Shown here in pieces: positions 26,441 through 34,480 of a DNA stretch of 64,000 nt. Source of the stretch: Streptomyces canus (GTDB lineage Bacteria; Actinomycetota; Actinomycetes; Streptomycetales; Streptomycetaceae). The stretch lies in assembly GCF_030816965.1 (NCBI RefSeq), contig NZ_JAUSYQ010000002.1, positions 2,947,001-3,011,000 on the forward strand, in the 5' to 3' direction. The position numbers were made by a program, and so were the translations under genes. Position 1 is the stretch's first letter; each line of letters begins with the position of its first letter. The notes below the pieces were generated by a model. That model was given only the letters and a program-made list of their open reading frames with translations. It made no database searches and was not told the origin of the DNA.

Positions 26441-26921
26441 GGTCAGGCGGTGGGTCGCGGGGCGCGGAGGTGGGCGCGCTGCTTGAGTTCCTCTTCGTCG
26501 ACGAGTTCGACCATGGGCTTGCCCGGCGCGCACATCATGGTGACCACGAACTCGGTCGCCTCGTCCGCCAGGGCGTTGCCGTCCTGGTAGTGGATGGCGT
26601 CACCGCCCGGCTCCCAGAACGTGCCGCCCGCCTCGACGACACGCTCCGGCTCCCCCTCCAGCTCGAAACGGACCGCACCCTTGGTGACGTACCCGAACGC
26701 CGGGCCGGGGTGACGATGCGGCGGAGTGCCGGGGTCCCCGGGCTCCCAGTGCACGTGAATGGTCATGGCCGAGGCACCCTCGGGAACCGTGATCGGCGCG
26801 GCGTCCTGAAGCAGCGTCGCCGCCCTGGTCCAACTCGGCCCGTCCTCGCCGCCGTCCCCATGACCGTGCCCATGCCCGTGAAGCGCACTCTCCGACATTG
26901 TGTCGCACCTTCCATGATGTC
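26441..26921. repeat. Direct repeat copy A (cupin gene and its leader)
   Basis: A stretch of about 481 bases recurs at 33700-34180 in the same orientation with only scattered substitutions (for example GGATGG/GGATCG and GACACG/GACCCG) and a short divergent patch at the first codons. It includes the complete cupin gene and 23 bases upstream. The pair encloses 6.8 kb. Confidence 0.85.
26443..26898 (-). CDS. Small cupin-domain protein, copy A
   Basis: 151 aa from the ATG at 26898 (GGAAGG upstream). A His-rich N-terminus (alternating His-Gly) precedes a single cupin barrel. The first cupin motif is in TPPHRHPGPAFGYVTKG (His pair; the usual Glu is replaced), the second around FWEPGGDAIHYQDGN. A metal-binding pocket is likely. 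The protein is almost identical to that at 33702-34157. Its promoter, TGTCACA-N16-GGTC, is about 90-115 bases upstream. Enzyme, binding or signalling roles are all possible for single-domain cupins. Confidence 0.87.
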   Translation of the reverse strand: MSESALHGHGHGHGDGGEDGPSWTRAATLLQDAAPITVPEGASAMTIHVHWEPGDPGTPPHRHPGPAFGYVTKGAVRFELEGEPERVVEAGGTFWEPGGDAIHYQDGNALADEATEFVVTMMCAPGKPMVELVDEEELKQRAHLRAPRPTA

Positions 26922-26986
26922 GACGAGCGGACGCCATGCCGTCCGCCCCAAGCGTGACCGCATAGTCATAACGGCTCGTACATCCA

Positions 26987-27013
26987 GACCGAGCGACGCC
27001 CAGATGTGTGACA
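26987..27013 (-). promoter_or_regulatory. ECF41-like promoter TGTCACA-N16-GGTC (cupin A)
   Basis: On the minus strand TGTCACA (27013-27007) is followed after 16 bases by GGTC (26990-26987). The cupin start at 26898 is 89 bases downstream. This lies outside the duplicated 481 bases, so each cupin copy has its own promoter sequence. Confidence 0.77.
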
Positions 27014-27184
27014 GCGGAGCCGACGGTTCCAGCCAATCGCAGTCGAAGTCCGACCCGGGATCATGTGTGCATCTCGCCGACTGGAGTTCGGGCACCGCGC
27101 TCGGCAGAGCCCCGAGCCCCGTCATCTGCCGCCGTTCCACGGGGTCGTCACGCACACGGTGGTGTCTCGAGACCGGGCCGCCTC

Positions 27185-27670
27185 TCATCCCAGTGCGGGG
27201 ATATGTTCCTCGTCCGGTCGAGGGGCCGTGCCGTACGCGCTCCCCCGGAGATAGCGGAGCAGATCTTCGTCGGTGTCCCCGGCGTCGAGTTCCCGCACGG
27301 CCTCCTCGACCGCCTGGTGGAGGAGCGGCGAACCCACCCGCAGTACGTCGTGCGCGACGGCGGTGAGTTCGGTCTCGACGCTCCGACGGTCGTGCAACGA
27401 GGTGTGCGTGGTGATCAGGCCGCGATCCCGCAGACGCGCCACGAGACGGCTGGTGGCGGACTGGCTCAGCCCTATCCCGTTGGCCAGGTCGTTGAGGTAG
27501 AGCAAGCCCGTCCCCGCCCGCATGCCCTCCCACAAGGCGCGAAGGGCGTAGAACTCGCTGACCCCCAGGCCAAGATGTTGATGAAGGTGTCGCTCGATCC
27601 GGGTCTCGATCCGGCGATGGACAAGGGTCAGTGTGTTCCACTGCGTGATCAACGTGGCATCGTCACTCAT
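27185..27670 (-). CDS. MarR family transcriptional regulator
   Basis: 161 aa from the ATG at 27670, preceded by GGAGG. The winged helix-turn-helix includes LNDLANGIGLSQSATSRLVA followed by RLRDRGLITTHTSLHDRRSV, the classic MarR recognition helix and wing. N- and C-terminal helices form the dimer interface. TGTCACA-N16-TGTC lies upstream on the same strand, so this regulator would be a member of the putative sigma regulon and could add a second layer of control. Its own operator was not identified. Confidence 0.88.
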   Translation of the reverse strand: MSDDATLITQWNTLTLVHRRIETRIERHLHQHLGLGVSEFYALRALWEGMRAGTGLLYLNDLANGIGLSQSATSRLVARLRDRGLITTHTSLHDRRSVETELTAVAHDVLRVGSPLLHQAVEEAVRELDAGDTDEDLLRYLRGSAYGTAPRPDEEHIPALG

Positions 27671-27776
27671 CGGGGATGGCCTCCATGCTGTCCGCAGCGC
27701 CCGACCGCTTCTGCCGGAACGACGTCCCAGCAGGAGGAAGCGGCGTTGAGCCGCCGCCGCTTGCCCATACCGAGTA

Positions 27777-27803
27777 GACAAGCCAGCGGCCATCGTTGTG
27801 ACA
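27777..27803 (-). promoter_or_regulatory. ECF41-like promoter TGTCACA-N16-TGTC (MarR gene)
   Basis: On the minus strand TGTCACA (27803-27797) is followed after 16 bases by TGTC (27780-27777). The ATG at 27670 is 107 bases downstream. It lies just past the stop codon of the sigma gene at 27814. Confidence 0.75.
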
Positions 27804-27813
27804 GCCATGTTCC

Positions 27814-28548
27814 CTATGCCGCTTGTCGCGCGGATGGGTGATCCGGACGAAGCGATCGAGGGGCCTGTGACGGCAGGCGGTGCACAGTGCCGTCAGGGGC
27901 CAGCAGTTGTATGAGGCCCTCCAGGTCACCGGTGCCGGCCGCCGTCCGGAACGCGGCGACGAGGCGACGGTGTGACTCAGCAGGGATTGGTCGCTCGCGG
28001 TCAGATTCCAGGCGGGCTTGCGCGCGGTGGACCATGACCCGTGCGTTCGGGGCGCTGATCCGAAGCAACCTCGCAAGATCGGCATAGGCGTAGTCGAAGC
28101 CCTTCCGCAGTACGTAGGCGGCCAGCCCTTCCGGCGTCAGCCTCGCCATGAGCAGGGCCAATGCCGCCTCGACGGCCACGGCTTGTTCAGCACGCAGCAC
28201 GGGATCCTGGGCGGCCCGGTCGCCGCGGCCGACCAACTGCGACTCGGCCGGGGTTTCGTGGCGGTGCCACGCGGACTGAATCACGTTGATCGCCAGACGG
28301 GTCGTTGCCGTGGTCAGGAACGCGGCGGGATTCTCGATCGACGCGCGGTGGGTGAGCTGCCAGCGCAGCCACACCTCCTGGACCACGTCTTCGGCTCCCG
28401 AAACGTCGCCGAGGATTTGGTAGGCGATGCGGAACAGCCGTGTCCGCTGGGCCAGAAAGTCGTCGAGGGCAAGGTCCAGGTCGTCCTCGGCTGACTGGGC
28501 GGCAGGCGGTTCGGCGTGCGTCGTCGCCTCCGTGCTGGGCGCGGACAT
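27814..28548 (-). CDS. ECF sigma factor without SnoaL domain
   Basis: 244 aa from the ATG at 28548, with GAGGAG upstream. Region 2 reads LFRIAYQILGDVSGAEDVVQ then EVWLRWQL; region 4 is LTPEGLAAYVLRKGFDYAYA and LARLLRISAPNARVMVHRAQ. The YAYADLA segment is like ECF41 factors. The linker lacks a clear WLPEP. After region 4 only about 55 residues remain, beginning HRRLVAAFRTAAGTGDLEGL and ending in a Pro/Arg-rich tail; the SnoaL-like domain is missing. It lies 186 bases downstream of a LAL gene on the same strand; a palindromic repeat fills part of that gap. Confidence 0.87.
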   Translation of the reverse strand: MSAPSTEATTHAEPPAAQSAEDDLDLALDDFLAQRTRLFRIAYQILGDVSGAEDVVQEVWLRWQLTHRASIENPAAFLTTATTRLAINVIQSAWHRHETPAESQLVGRGDRAAQDPVLRAEQAVAVEAALALLMARLTPEGLAAYVLRKGFDYAYADLARLLRISAPNARVMVHRAQARLESDRERPIPAESHRRLVAAFRTAAGTGDLEGLIQLLAPDGTVHRLPSQAPRSLRPDHPSARQAA

Positions 28549-28650
28549 CGAGGACTCCTCTTCGTGGGCGGCGCCCATCGAGGGCATTGGTTCCACCCTC
28601 GGTCCGCAGCACTGCTCACCGCGCCCTTGGTGCCCGTGGTCGAGTCCGTA

Positions 28651-28697
28651 GGGACCCCATGGGGTCCCCTGGGGGTCCCCTGGGGGTCCCCTGGGGA
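28651..28697. repeat. Iterated GGGGTCCCC palindromes
   Basis: The 18-base palindrome GGGACCCCATGGGGTCCC (28651-28668) runs into further copies of (G)GGGGTCCCCT spaced about 11 bases apart, up to about 28697. It sits between the LAL stop (28734) and the sigma start (28548), both on the minus strand. It could be a strong hairpin (terminator/attenuator) or an array of protein-binding palindromes. Confidence 0.6.
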
Positions 28698-28733
28698 AAC
28701 CGGGGGACCCGGGACAACTCCGGGCCCGCGACC

Positions 28734-31553
28734 TCAGCCGGATTGCGCCGCGCCCGCGCCTGTCGTGTCCCTGACCGGGGCGCTCGCGAGGGCACCCGAC
28801 AGCGCGCGACGTGAGCTGATCCCGAGCTTCGTGTACACCTTTCGCAGGTGCCACTCCACGGTGTGTGGGCTGATGAACAGCTCGGCGCCGATCTTCGCGT
28901 TCGTCATGCCGCGGGCGGCGAGCGCCGCGACCTGCGACTCCTGGGGGGTGAGGGCGCTTGTCGGCTTGACCTCCCGCGCCCGGACGTGCTCGCCAGTGGC
29001 GAGCAGCTCGCGGCGAGCACGCTCGGCGAACGCGTTCGCCCGCATGCCGTCGAACATCTCGTGGGCCGTGCGAAGGTGCCTCCGGGCGAGCGCACGGCGC
29101 TGGTTGCGGCGCAGCCACTCGCCGTACAGCAGGTGGGTGCGTGCCAACTCCACCTTCACGGCCACGCGGTCGCGGCCGAACTCCTCGATCGCGATCCGGT
29201 ACAGACCATCGGCCTCGTCCCCGTCGGTGAGGAGAGCATGGCTGCGTGCGGTGACGCCACGGGCCCAGCCGGTATCGGCGGCGCGGGTGAGTTCGACCAG
29301 CCGGGCAAGCGAGGCACGGGCCTGGCCGAGCTCGCCGCACCGGGTCGCGGCCTCGACGTGTTCGACCAGCGAGAGGCCGGTGAAGTTGAACCCGTCGTGG
29401 TCGATGCCCGAGCGAGCGGCCACCAGAGCCTGGTCGTAGCGCGCCAGGCCGTTGAACAGCACGCCTTGGACATAGCCCGAGACGCCCAGGAGGCCCACCT
29501 CGCCGTGCAGTGAGGCGGTCGCCTTGGCGTCTTCGATGAGGCTGATGGCAGCGTCCTCGTCGCCTCGCCACCCAGACAGAACAAGCGTCGCGTATTTGTG
29601 CGGGGCGTGGCCCGTCGCGGCGGCGAGCACGTCGGCTTCGTCCATCATCCGGGCCGCCTCGGCGAAGTCGCCGGTGTGGATGTGCACCCCGCCTGCGTAG
29701 ACCAGTGCCGGTGGCAGCGCGCCGAGCGCTCCGATGTCACGAGCCAGGCGCACCGCACGAGTCGCGAGCATGTCCCACGCGGTCAGGTCCCAGGCGTGGT
29801 GAATGAACGCCTCCAGTGCGACCGGGGCCAGGAGAAGCCAACGCATCGTCGCCTCCCGGGTGCCGACGTCCTCGTGTACAAGAGGTTCCAGCGCGCGGCG
29901 CAGCGCCGCTCCACCGGTCTCGTAATCGCCTGTGAGGAGCGTGGCTACACCGTCCAGGAGCAGGTCGGCGGCCTCGGAGCCCGAGGAGGGTGCCCCGGAC
30001 CCGCGGGCCGCGATCGCCGCGGCGCGGGCGCCCGTCGGACCGTGGAGCCTGCCTGCGAAGATGGTCGCGCTGATCGCCTCGAGGTAGGTCTCCCGTGCCA
30101 GTGGCGAGTCGGCGGCAGCAAACTGTACGGCGGCGTCAAGGAGCAGAGGTGCCGCCTCGTCGCTGCGGTGGCGGGCGAAGAGGATCCTGGCACGCAGGCG
30201 CGCCAGGCGGGCGCGGTCCAAGGGGCTGAGGGGACACATTTCGGCCAGCGTCGCCAGTTCCGTGGCGCGGTCGGGCGCGGCGGCCGAGAAGTACGCCTCC
30301 GCGGCCGCGAGGGCTCGGCGGCCCCGCTGCCAGAGGTCCGGCGTCACCTCGGCCGCGCGCTCCAGAAGTACCGCCTCGGCGGCCATGCCGCCGCGCTGCC
30401 GCGCTCGGCCGGCGGCCTGCTCCAGCCCCGCGGCGACCTCCTCGTCCGGCCCGTCGGCGGCCTGCGCGGCATGCCAGGCGCGCCGGTCGGGATCCAGGAC
30501 CGGGTCCGTGGCCGCGGCCAACGCCCGGTGCACCGCTCGGCGTTCTTCGGGGTCGGCTCGGTGGTAGACCGCCGAACGCACCAGCGGGTGTCGAAACCGA
30601 ACGGACTCACCGAACTCGATCAGGCCGGCCGCCTTGGCCGGTGCGGCATCGGGAGTGATCTTCAGAGAGGCGGCTGCGCGGACCAGCAGGCGCGCGTCAC
30701 CCACCGGTTCCGCCGCGGCGATCAGGAGCAGTGTCCGGGTCTCCGGGGGCAGCGAAGCGAGGCGGCTGGCGAAGTCGCGTTCGACGCGGCTCACGACCGG
30801 CCCCTGGACAATCGGGGAACTCGACGAGTCCAGGCCGTAGGCCAACTCCGCAGCACTGCGGCCGCGGGAGAACTCGAGCAGCGCGAGCGGGTTGCCGTGC
30901 ATCTCGGCCACGAACCGGTCCCGGATCCGCTTCTCCAGCCGTCCACCGACGGCGGCTTCCAGGAGCTCTCCGGCCGCGGCGGTGTCGAGACCGGCGAGCC
31001 GTAGCGCCGGCAGACCGCTGAGTGCGGCCTGCCCTTCGGGGTCGCGTACCGCGAAGGCCATCGCGACCGCCTCGGCGAGCAGTCGCCGGGCCACGAACTC
31101 CAGGGTCTGCAGGGACACTTGGTCCAGCCACTGGGCGTCGTCGACCAGGACGAGCACCGGTCGGGTCTCCGAGGCCCGGGTGAGCAGGGTCAGCACGGCG
31201 AGGCCGACCAGGAAGCGGTCGGGCGGGTCGCCGGCCGCCATTCCGAACGCTACGCGGAGGGCGTCTCGCTGGGGTGCCGGTAGCTCTTCGAGCTCGTCCA
31301 GGAACGGCGCACACAGCTGGTGCAGGCTCGCGTACGGCAGTTCCATGTCGGCCTCGATGCCGCGTGCCCAGGTCACCTTCACCCGTGACGCCTGCGCGGC
31401 CACGTACTCGAGGAGCACCGACTTTCCGATGCCGGCTTCGCCGCGGACCACCATTACTCGGGAGTCACCTTCGCGCAAGCCGACCAGCAGGTCGTCGAGC
31501 GCCGCACACTCCCGATGCCGCCCGACCAGGTCGGGAAGGGGGCTGGCGATCAT
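28734..31553 (-). CDS. LAL-type LuxR family regulator (ATPase + HTH)
   Basis: 939 aa from the ATG at 31553 (AAGGAG upstream). Walker A GEAGIGKS is at 38-45, Walker B LVLVDDAQWLD around 134-144, followed by a long helical region and the C-terminal LuxR helix-turn-helix (about 865-925; TPQESQVAALAARGMTNAKI). It is the third LAL gene in 13 kb and is transcribed towards the SnoaL-less sigma gene at 27814. It is divergent from the FAD dehydrogenase gene at 31769, whose promoter lies in the shared gap. No TGTCACA motif faces the LAL gene itself. The target is unknown. Confidence 0.93.
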   Translation of the reverse strand: MIASPLPDLVGRHRECAALDDLLVGLREGDSRVMVVRGEAGIGKSVLLEYVAAQASRVKVTWARGIEADMELPYASLHQLCAPFLDELEELPAPQRDALRVAFGMAAGDPPDRFLVGLAVLTLLTRASETRPVLVLVDDAQWLDQVSLQTLEFVARRLLAEAVAMAFAVRDPEGQAALSGLPALRLAGLDTAAAGELLEAAVGGRLEKRIRDRFVAEMHGNPLALLEFSRGRSAAELAYGLDSSSSPIVQGPVVSRVERDFASRLASLPPETRTLLLIAAAEPVGDARLLVRAAASLKITPDAAPAKAAGLIEFGESVRFRHPLVRSAVYHRADPEERRAVHRALAAATDPVLDPDRRAWHAAQAADGPDEEVAAGLEQAAGRARQRGGMAAEAVLLERAAEVTPDLWQRGRRALAAAEAYFSAAAPDRATELATLAEMCPLSPLDRARLARLRARILFARHRSDEAAPLLLDAAVQFAAADSPLARETYLEAISATIFAGRLHGPTGARAAAIAARGSGAPSSGSEAADLLLDGVATLLTGDYETGGAALRRALEPLVHEDVGTREATMRWLLLAPVALEAFIHHAWDLTAWDMLATRAVRLARDIGALGALPPALVYAGGVHIHTGDFAEAARMMDEADVLAAATGHAPHKYATLVLSGWRGDEDAAISLIEDAKATASLHGEVGLLGVSGYVQGVLFNGLARYDQALVAARSGIDHDGFNFTGLSLVEHVEAATRCGELGQARASLARLVELTRAADTGWARGVTARSHALLTDGDEADGLYRIAIEEFGRDRVAVKVELARTHLLYGEWLRRNQRRALARRHLRTAHEMFDGMRANAFAERARRELLATGEHVRAREVKPTSALTPQESQVAALAARGMTNAKIGAELFISPHTVEWHLRKVYTKLGISSRRALSGALASAPVRDTTGAGAAQSG

Positions 31554-31697
31554 GCGACGCGGCTCCTTCGAGGAATCCGGGGGGAGACATACACAACGTT
31601 TGTTCGGAACGATCCTTGCAACGATACCTGGGGGGGGTCCCCGCCGCGTGTGTCGGATTGCTGTGATTGACTCCACGCCAAGAAATTCCCTGATGCT

Positions 31698-31724
31698 GTC
31701 ACACATGGTGCCACTATCCGGTCG
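31698..31724 (+). promoter_or_regulatory. ECF41-like promoter TGTCACA-N16-GGTC (FAD dehydrogenase A)
   Basis: TGTCACA (31698-31704), 16 bases, GGTC (31721-31724). The ATG at 31769 is 45 bases downstream with CAGGAGGT between. Confidence 0.77.
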
Positions 31725-31768
31725 ACCACTGCCCATGATGTCGTCTGTCCGCTGTCGCAGGAGGTCCC

Positions 31769-33511
31769 ATGTCTTCGCTCGGTCACCAGCTCGCCACGTC
31801 CGTCCTCGTGGTGGGGGCGGGCAAGTCGGGCCTCCGAGCGGCCATCGAGGTCGCCGAGGCCGGTGTCGCGGTCATCGCGGTACTCAAGCGCCCGGCTGAC
31901 GATGTCCACACTGTTACTGGATTCAGTGGTTCCGAGGGAGTACCCGCGATCCCCAGTGCCGGCCCCGGGCGCAGTGACGCGTGCGAGCGGCATGCGGCCG
32001 ACACGTTGCGTGAGGGCCACTTGTTGGCCGACCCGCGCACCGCCCAGGTCGTGGCCCACTACGCCGCTCAGGGATTCCATGACATGGGGCGCTACGGCAT
32101 GCGTTTCGACCGACAAGGCGACGGTGGGCCCACCCGGCGGCAGCTTGGCGACGGCAGGTACCGTCGCGCCGCGTTCACCGGCGAGTACACCGGCCTCGAG
32201 GTGCAGCGAGCGCTCCGCGACCGCGCCAAGCAGCTCGCCATTCCCGTTTTGCCGGGCGTGTACGTCACCCGGCTGCTGGTCGACGACGGGGCGGTGTTCG
32301 GTGCCTACGGATTCGACGTCGTCGATGGCTCGCGCTATCTCGTGCACGCCGATGCGGTGATCCTCGCGACCGGAGGGCACACGCGCGTCTGGCGGCGTAC
32401 GTCCTCGCGTCGCAACGAGAACACCGGCGACTCCTTCCGCCTCGCCGTCGAAGCCGGTGCCCGGTTGCGCGACCCCGAGCTGGTGCAGTTCCACCCCGCC
32501 GGGCTGATCACGCCGGAGAACGCGGCCGGCATGCTCGTCAGCGAGGCGGCACGCGGCGAGGGCGGGGTCCTGCTCAACAACCTCGGTGAGCGGTTCATGA
32601 AGCGCTACGACGCCGAGTGCATGGAGCTCTCCAGCCGGGACAGGGTCGCGCTGGCGTCCTACACCGAGATCAGGGAGGGACGCGGCACCCAGGCCGGCGG
32701 TGTCTGGCTCGACCTGTCCCACCTGCCGCGCGAGACGGTCCTGACGCGGCTGCCGCGGGTGCACCAGACCCTGTTGGACGTGCAGATGCTCGACATCACC
32801 CGCGACCCGATCGAGGTCGCGCCGACCGCCCAGTACTCCTTGGGCGGCGTCTGGGTGCGGCCCGAGGACCACAGCACGGATGTCAACGGGCTCTTTGTGA
32901 TCGGAGAGGCGGCCAGTGGTCTGCATGGCGCGAACCGGTTGGAGGAGAACTCGCTGATCGAACTACTCGTCTACGGCCGGATCACCGGCCGGGCCGCCGC
33001 GGAGTACTCGGCCGGGCTTACCAGCCAGCAGCGGTCGCCGGCAGCGATTCGCGCCGCGGAGGCGGACGTGAGCCGGCTTCTGGCCGCCGACGGCGACCAG
33101 AACGTCCGCGCGCTGCAACGGTCGGTGCGCCACCTGATGACGGAGCACGCCGGTGTCGTGCGGGACGCGGCCGGGCTCGCCGCCGGACTCGCCGGACTCG
33201 ACGAGATCGAGGCCCGCATGGCGGACGTGGGTGTGCACGTCGACGTCGGCGGCTTCCAGGACCTCGCGTACGCCTATGACCTCAGGTCCACCGTTCTCGC
33301 CGCTCGCGCGACACTTGAGTGCGCCCTGGAACGGCGGGAGACGCGGGGCTGTCACCACCGGTCCGACTACCCCGATGTCGACCCGGACCTGAAGGTCAAC
33401 ATGGTGTGGTCCCCGACGACCGGGGTGCGCCGCGAACCCGTCCCGCCCATCCCCACTCACATCGCCGAGCTGATGTACGACGTCTCGGCCGAGGCCGAGT
33501 TGCTCGGATAG
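31769..33511 (+). CDS. FAD-dependent dehydrogenase (fumarate reductase/SdhA flavoprotein family), copy A
   Basis: A 580-aa flavoprotein of the fumarate reductase/succinate dehydrogenase/L-aspartate oxidase family. The FAD-binding motif is GAGKSG at 16-21. Family signatures are ELVQFHPAG, SEAARGEGG, NLGERFMKRYD, LDLSHLPRETVL and EVAPTAQYSLGG. The segment that normally contacts FAD (AAGGIN at 51-56 in the paralogue at 51652) reads GFSGSEG here, so cofactor binding may be altered. No iron-sulfur or membrane-anchor subunit gene is nearby, which argues against a respiratory complex and for a soluble oxidase or dehydrogenase. It is preceded by TGTCACA-N16-GGTC and followed by a strong hairpin. Confidence 0.88.
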   Translation: MSSLGHQLATSVLVVGAGKSGLRAAIEVAEAGVAVIAVLKRPADDVHTVTGFSGSEGVPAIPSAGPGRSDACERHAADTLREGHLLADPRTAQVVAHYAAQGFHDMGRYGMRFDRQGDGGPTRRQLGDGRYRRAAFTGEYTGLEVQRALRDRAKQLAIPVLPGVYVTRLLVDDGAVFGAYGFDVVDGSRYLVHADAVILATGGHTRVWRRTSSRRNENTGDSFRLAVEAGARLRDPELVQFHPAGLITPENAAGMLVSEAARGEGGVLLNNLGERFMKRYDAECMELSSRDRVALASYTEIREGRGTQAGGVWLDLSHLPRETVLTRLPRVHQTLLDVQMLDITRDPIEVAPTAQYSLGGVWVRPEDHSTDVNGLFVIGEAASGLHGANRLEENSLIELLVYGRITGRAAAEYSAGLTSQQRSPAAIRAAEADVSRLLAADGDQNVRALQRSVRHLMTEHAGVVRDAAGLAAGLAGLDEIEARMADVGVHVDVGGFQDLAYAYDLRSTVLAARATLECALERRETRGCHHRSDYPDVDPDLKVNMVWSPTTGVRREPVPPIPTHIAELMYDVSAEAELLG

Positions 33512-33602
33512 GACCCGGTCGTGAGGGCCGCCGCCACCGGGGACGTCGTCGAGTTCACTGGTGCCGACGTGCGGTCCTCACCCGCGTGACGGATTCGCCG
33601 TA

Positions 33603-33654
33603 CCTACGACAGCACCGCCGTCGCCAGGTTCGGCGACGGCGGTGCTGTCGTAGG
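33603..33654. terminator. Strong inverted repeat between convergent genes
   Basis: Perfect 23-base arms (33603-33625 and 33632-33654, beginning CCTACGAC) around a 6-base loop, with a short T run afterwards. It lies between the convergent FAD dehydrogenase and cupin genes and probably serves both. Confidence 0.8.
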
Positions 33655-33699
33655 GGTTTGGCGCGTCTGCACTCGACGTCCAGAGGATCTGCCGCGCTG

Positions 33700-34180
33700 G
33701 GTCAGGCGGTGGGTCGCGGGGCGCGGAGGTGGGCGCGCTGCTTGAGTTCCTCTTCGTCGACGAGTTCGACCATGGGCTTGCCCGGCGCGCACATCATGGT
33801 GACCACGAACTCGGTCGCCTCGTCCGCCAGGGCGTTGCCGTCCTGGTAATGGATCGCGTCACCGCCCGGCTCCCAGAACGTGCCGCCCGCCTCGACGACC
33901 CGCTCCGGCTCCCCCTCCAGCTCGAAACGGACCGCACCCTTGGTGACGTACCCGAACGCCGGGCCGGGGTGACGATGCGGCGGAGTGCCGGGGTCCCCGG
34001 GCTCCCAGTGCACGTGAATGGTCATGGCCGAGGCACCCTCGGGAACGGTGATCGGCGCGGCGTCCTGAAGCAGCGTCGCCGCCCTGGTCCAACTCGGCCC
34101 GTCCTCGCCGCCGTCCCCATGACCGTGCCCATGCCCGTGATGTCCGTTATCAGACATTGTGTCGCACCTTCCATGATGTC
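33700..34180. repeat. Direct repeat copy B (cupin gene and its leader)
   Basis: Same-orientation near copy of 26441-26921, containing the complete second cupin gene. Sequence flanking the repeats differs on both sides. Confidence 0.85.
33702..34157 (-). CDS. Small cupin-domain protein, copy B
   Basis: 151 aa, nearly identical to the protein at 26443-26898; the differences I see are confined to the first residues (SDNGHH in place of SESALH). It has the same His-Gly-rich N-terminus and the same single cupin barrel (TPPHRHPGPAFGYVTKG). The duplication seems recent or homogenised by gene conversion. It is divergent from the ferritin-like gene at 34481; its own TGTCACA-N16-GGTC lies about 100-125 bases upstream. 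Confidence 0.87.
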   Translation of the reverse strand: MSDNGHHGHGHGHGDGGEDGPSWTRAATLLQDAAPITVPEGASAMTIHVHWEPGDPGTPPHRHPGPAFGYVTKGAVRFELEGEPERVVEAGGTFWEPGGDAIHYQDGNALADEATEFVVTMMCAPGKPMVELVDEEELKQRAHLRAPRPTA

Positions 34181-34254
34181 CACCACGTCATGAGGCTGTG
34201 AAGTAGCCGAAGACATGGTTGTGAAAGTTGGTTGCTCATCCCGTTGTTCCATAT

Positions 34255-34281
34255 GACCGGGGACGCGGCAGATCTGTGACA
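34255..34281 (-). promoter_or_regulatory. ECF41-like promoter TGTCACA-N16-GGTC (cupin B)
   Basis: On the minus strand TGTCACA (34281-34275) and GGTC (34258-34255) are 16 bases apart. The cupin start at 34157 is about 98 bases downstream. Confidence 0.77.
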
Positions 34282-34324
34282 GCCGGGAAGGGGGCCGACG
34301 TCACGGCTTCCCGGGACCCGGCGA

Positions 34325-34351
34325 TGTCACAGAACGGACGTCTTCCCTGTC
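34325..34351 (+). promoter_or_regulatory. ECF41-like promoter TGTCACA-N16-TGTC (ferritin-like gene)
   Basis: TGTCACA (34325-34331), 16 bases, TGTC (34348-34351). It is divergent from the cupin B promoter and 130 bases before the GTG at 34481. Confidence 0.72.
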
Positions 34352-34480
34352 TTAACCAGCGGTCGGTCGGCGATGCGCTTTCCCGCCGGCAGTGGCATCC
34401 GACGGTTCTGACCAGCCGGTGACGCGAGTGGGCAGCATCGGCATCACGCCCATCACCCCTGCACCCGAAATGGGAAACCC

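Noticed and set aside
27846..27872. Minus-strand CGTCACA-N16-CGTC near the end of the sigma gene
   Set aside because: One mismatch in the -35 and located within the sigma coding region; the exact motif at 27777-27803 explains the MarR gene better. Possibly coincidence.
28600..29571. Minus-strand extension of the sigma frame upstream of 28548 into the LAL gene
   Set aside because: The extension is a shadow of the LAL gene; ribosome site and sigma region 2 place the start at 28548.
31769..33511. Respiratory fumarate reductase or succinate dehydrogenase
   Set aside because: Neither flavoprotein gene has an iron-sulfur or membrane-anchor subunit gene nearby, so a respiratory complex is not supported.
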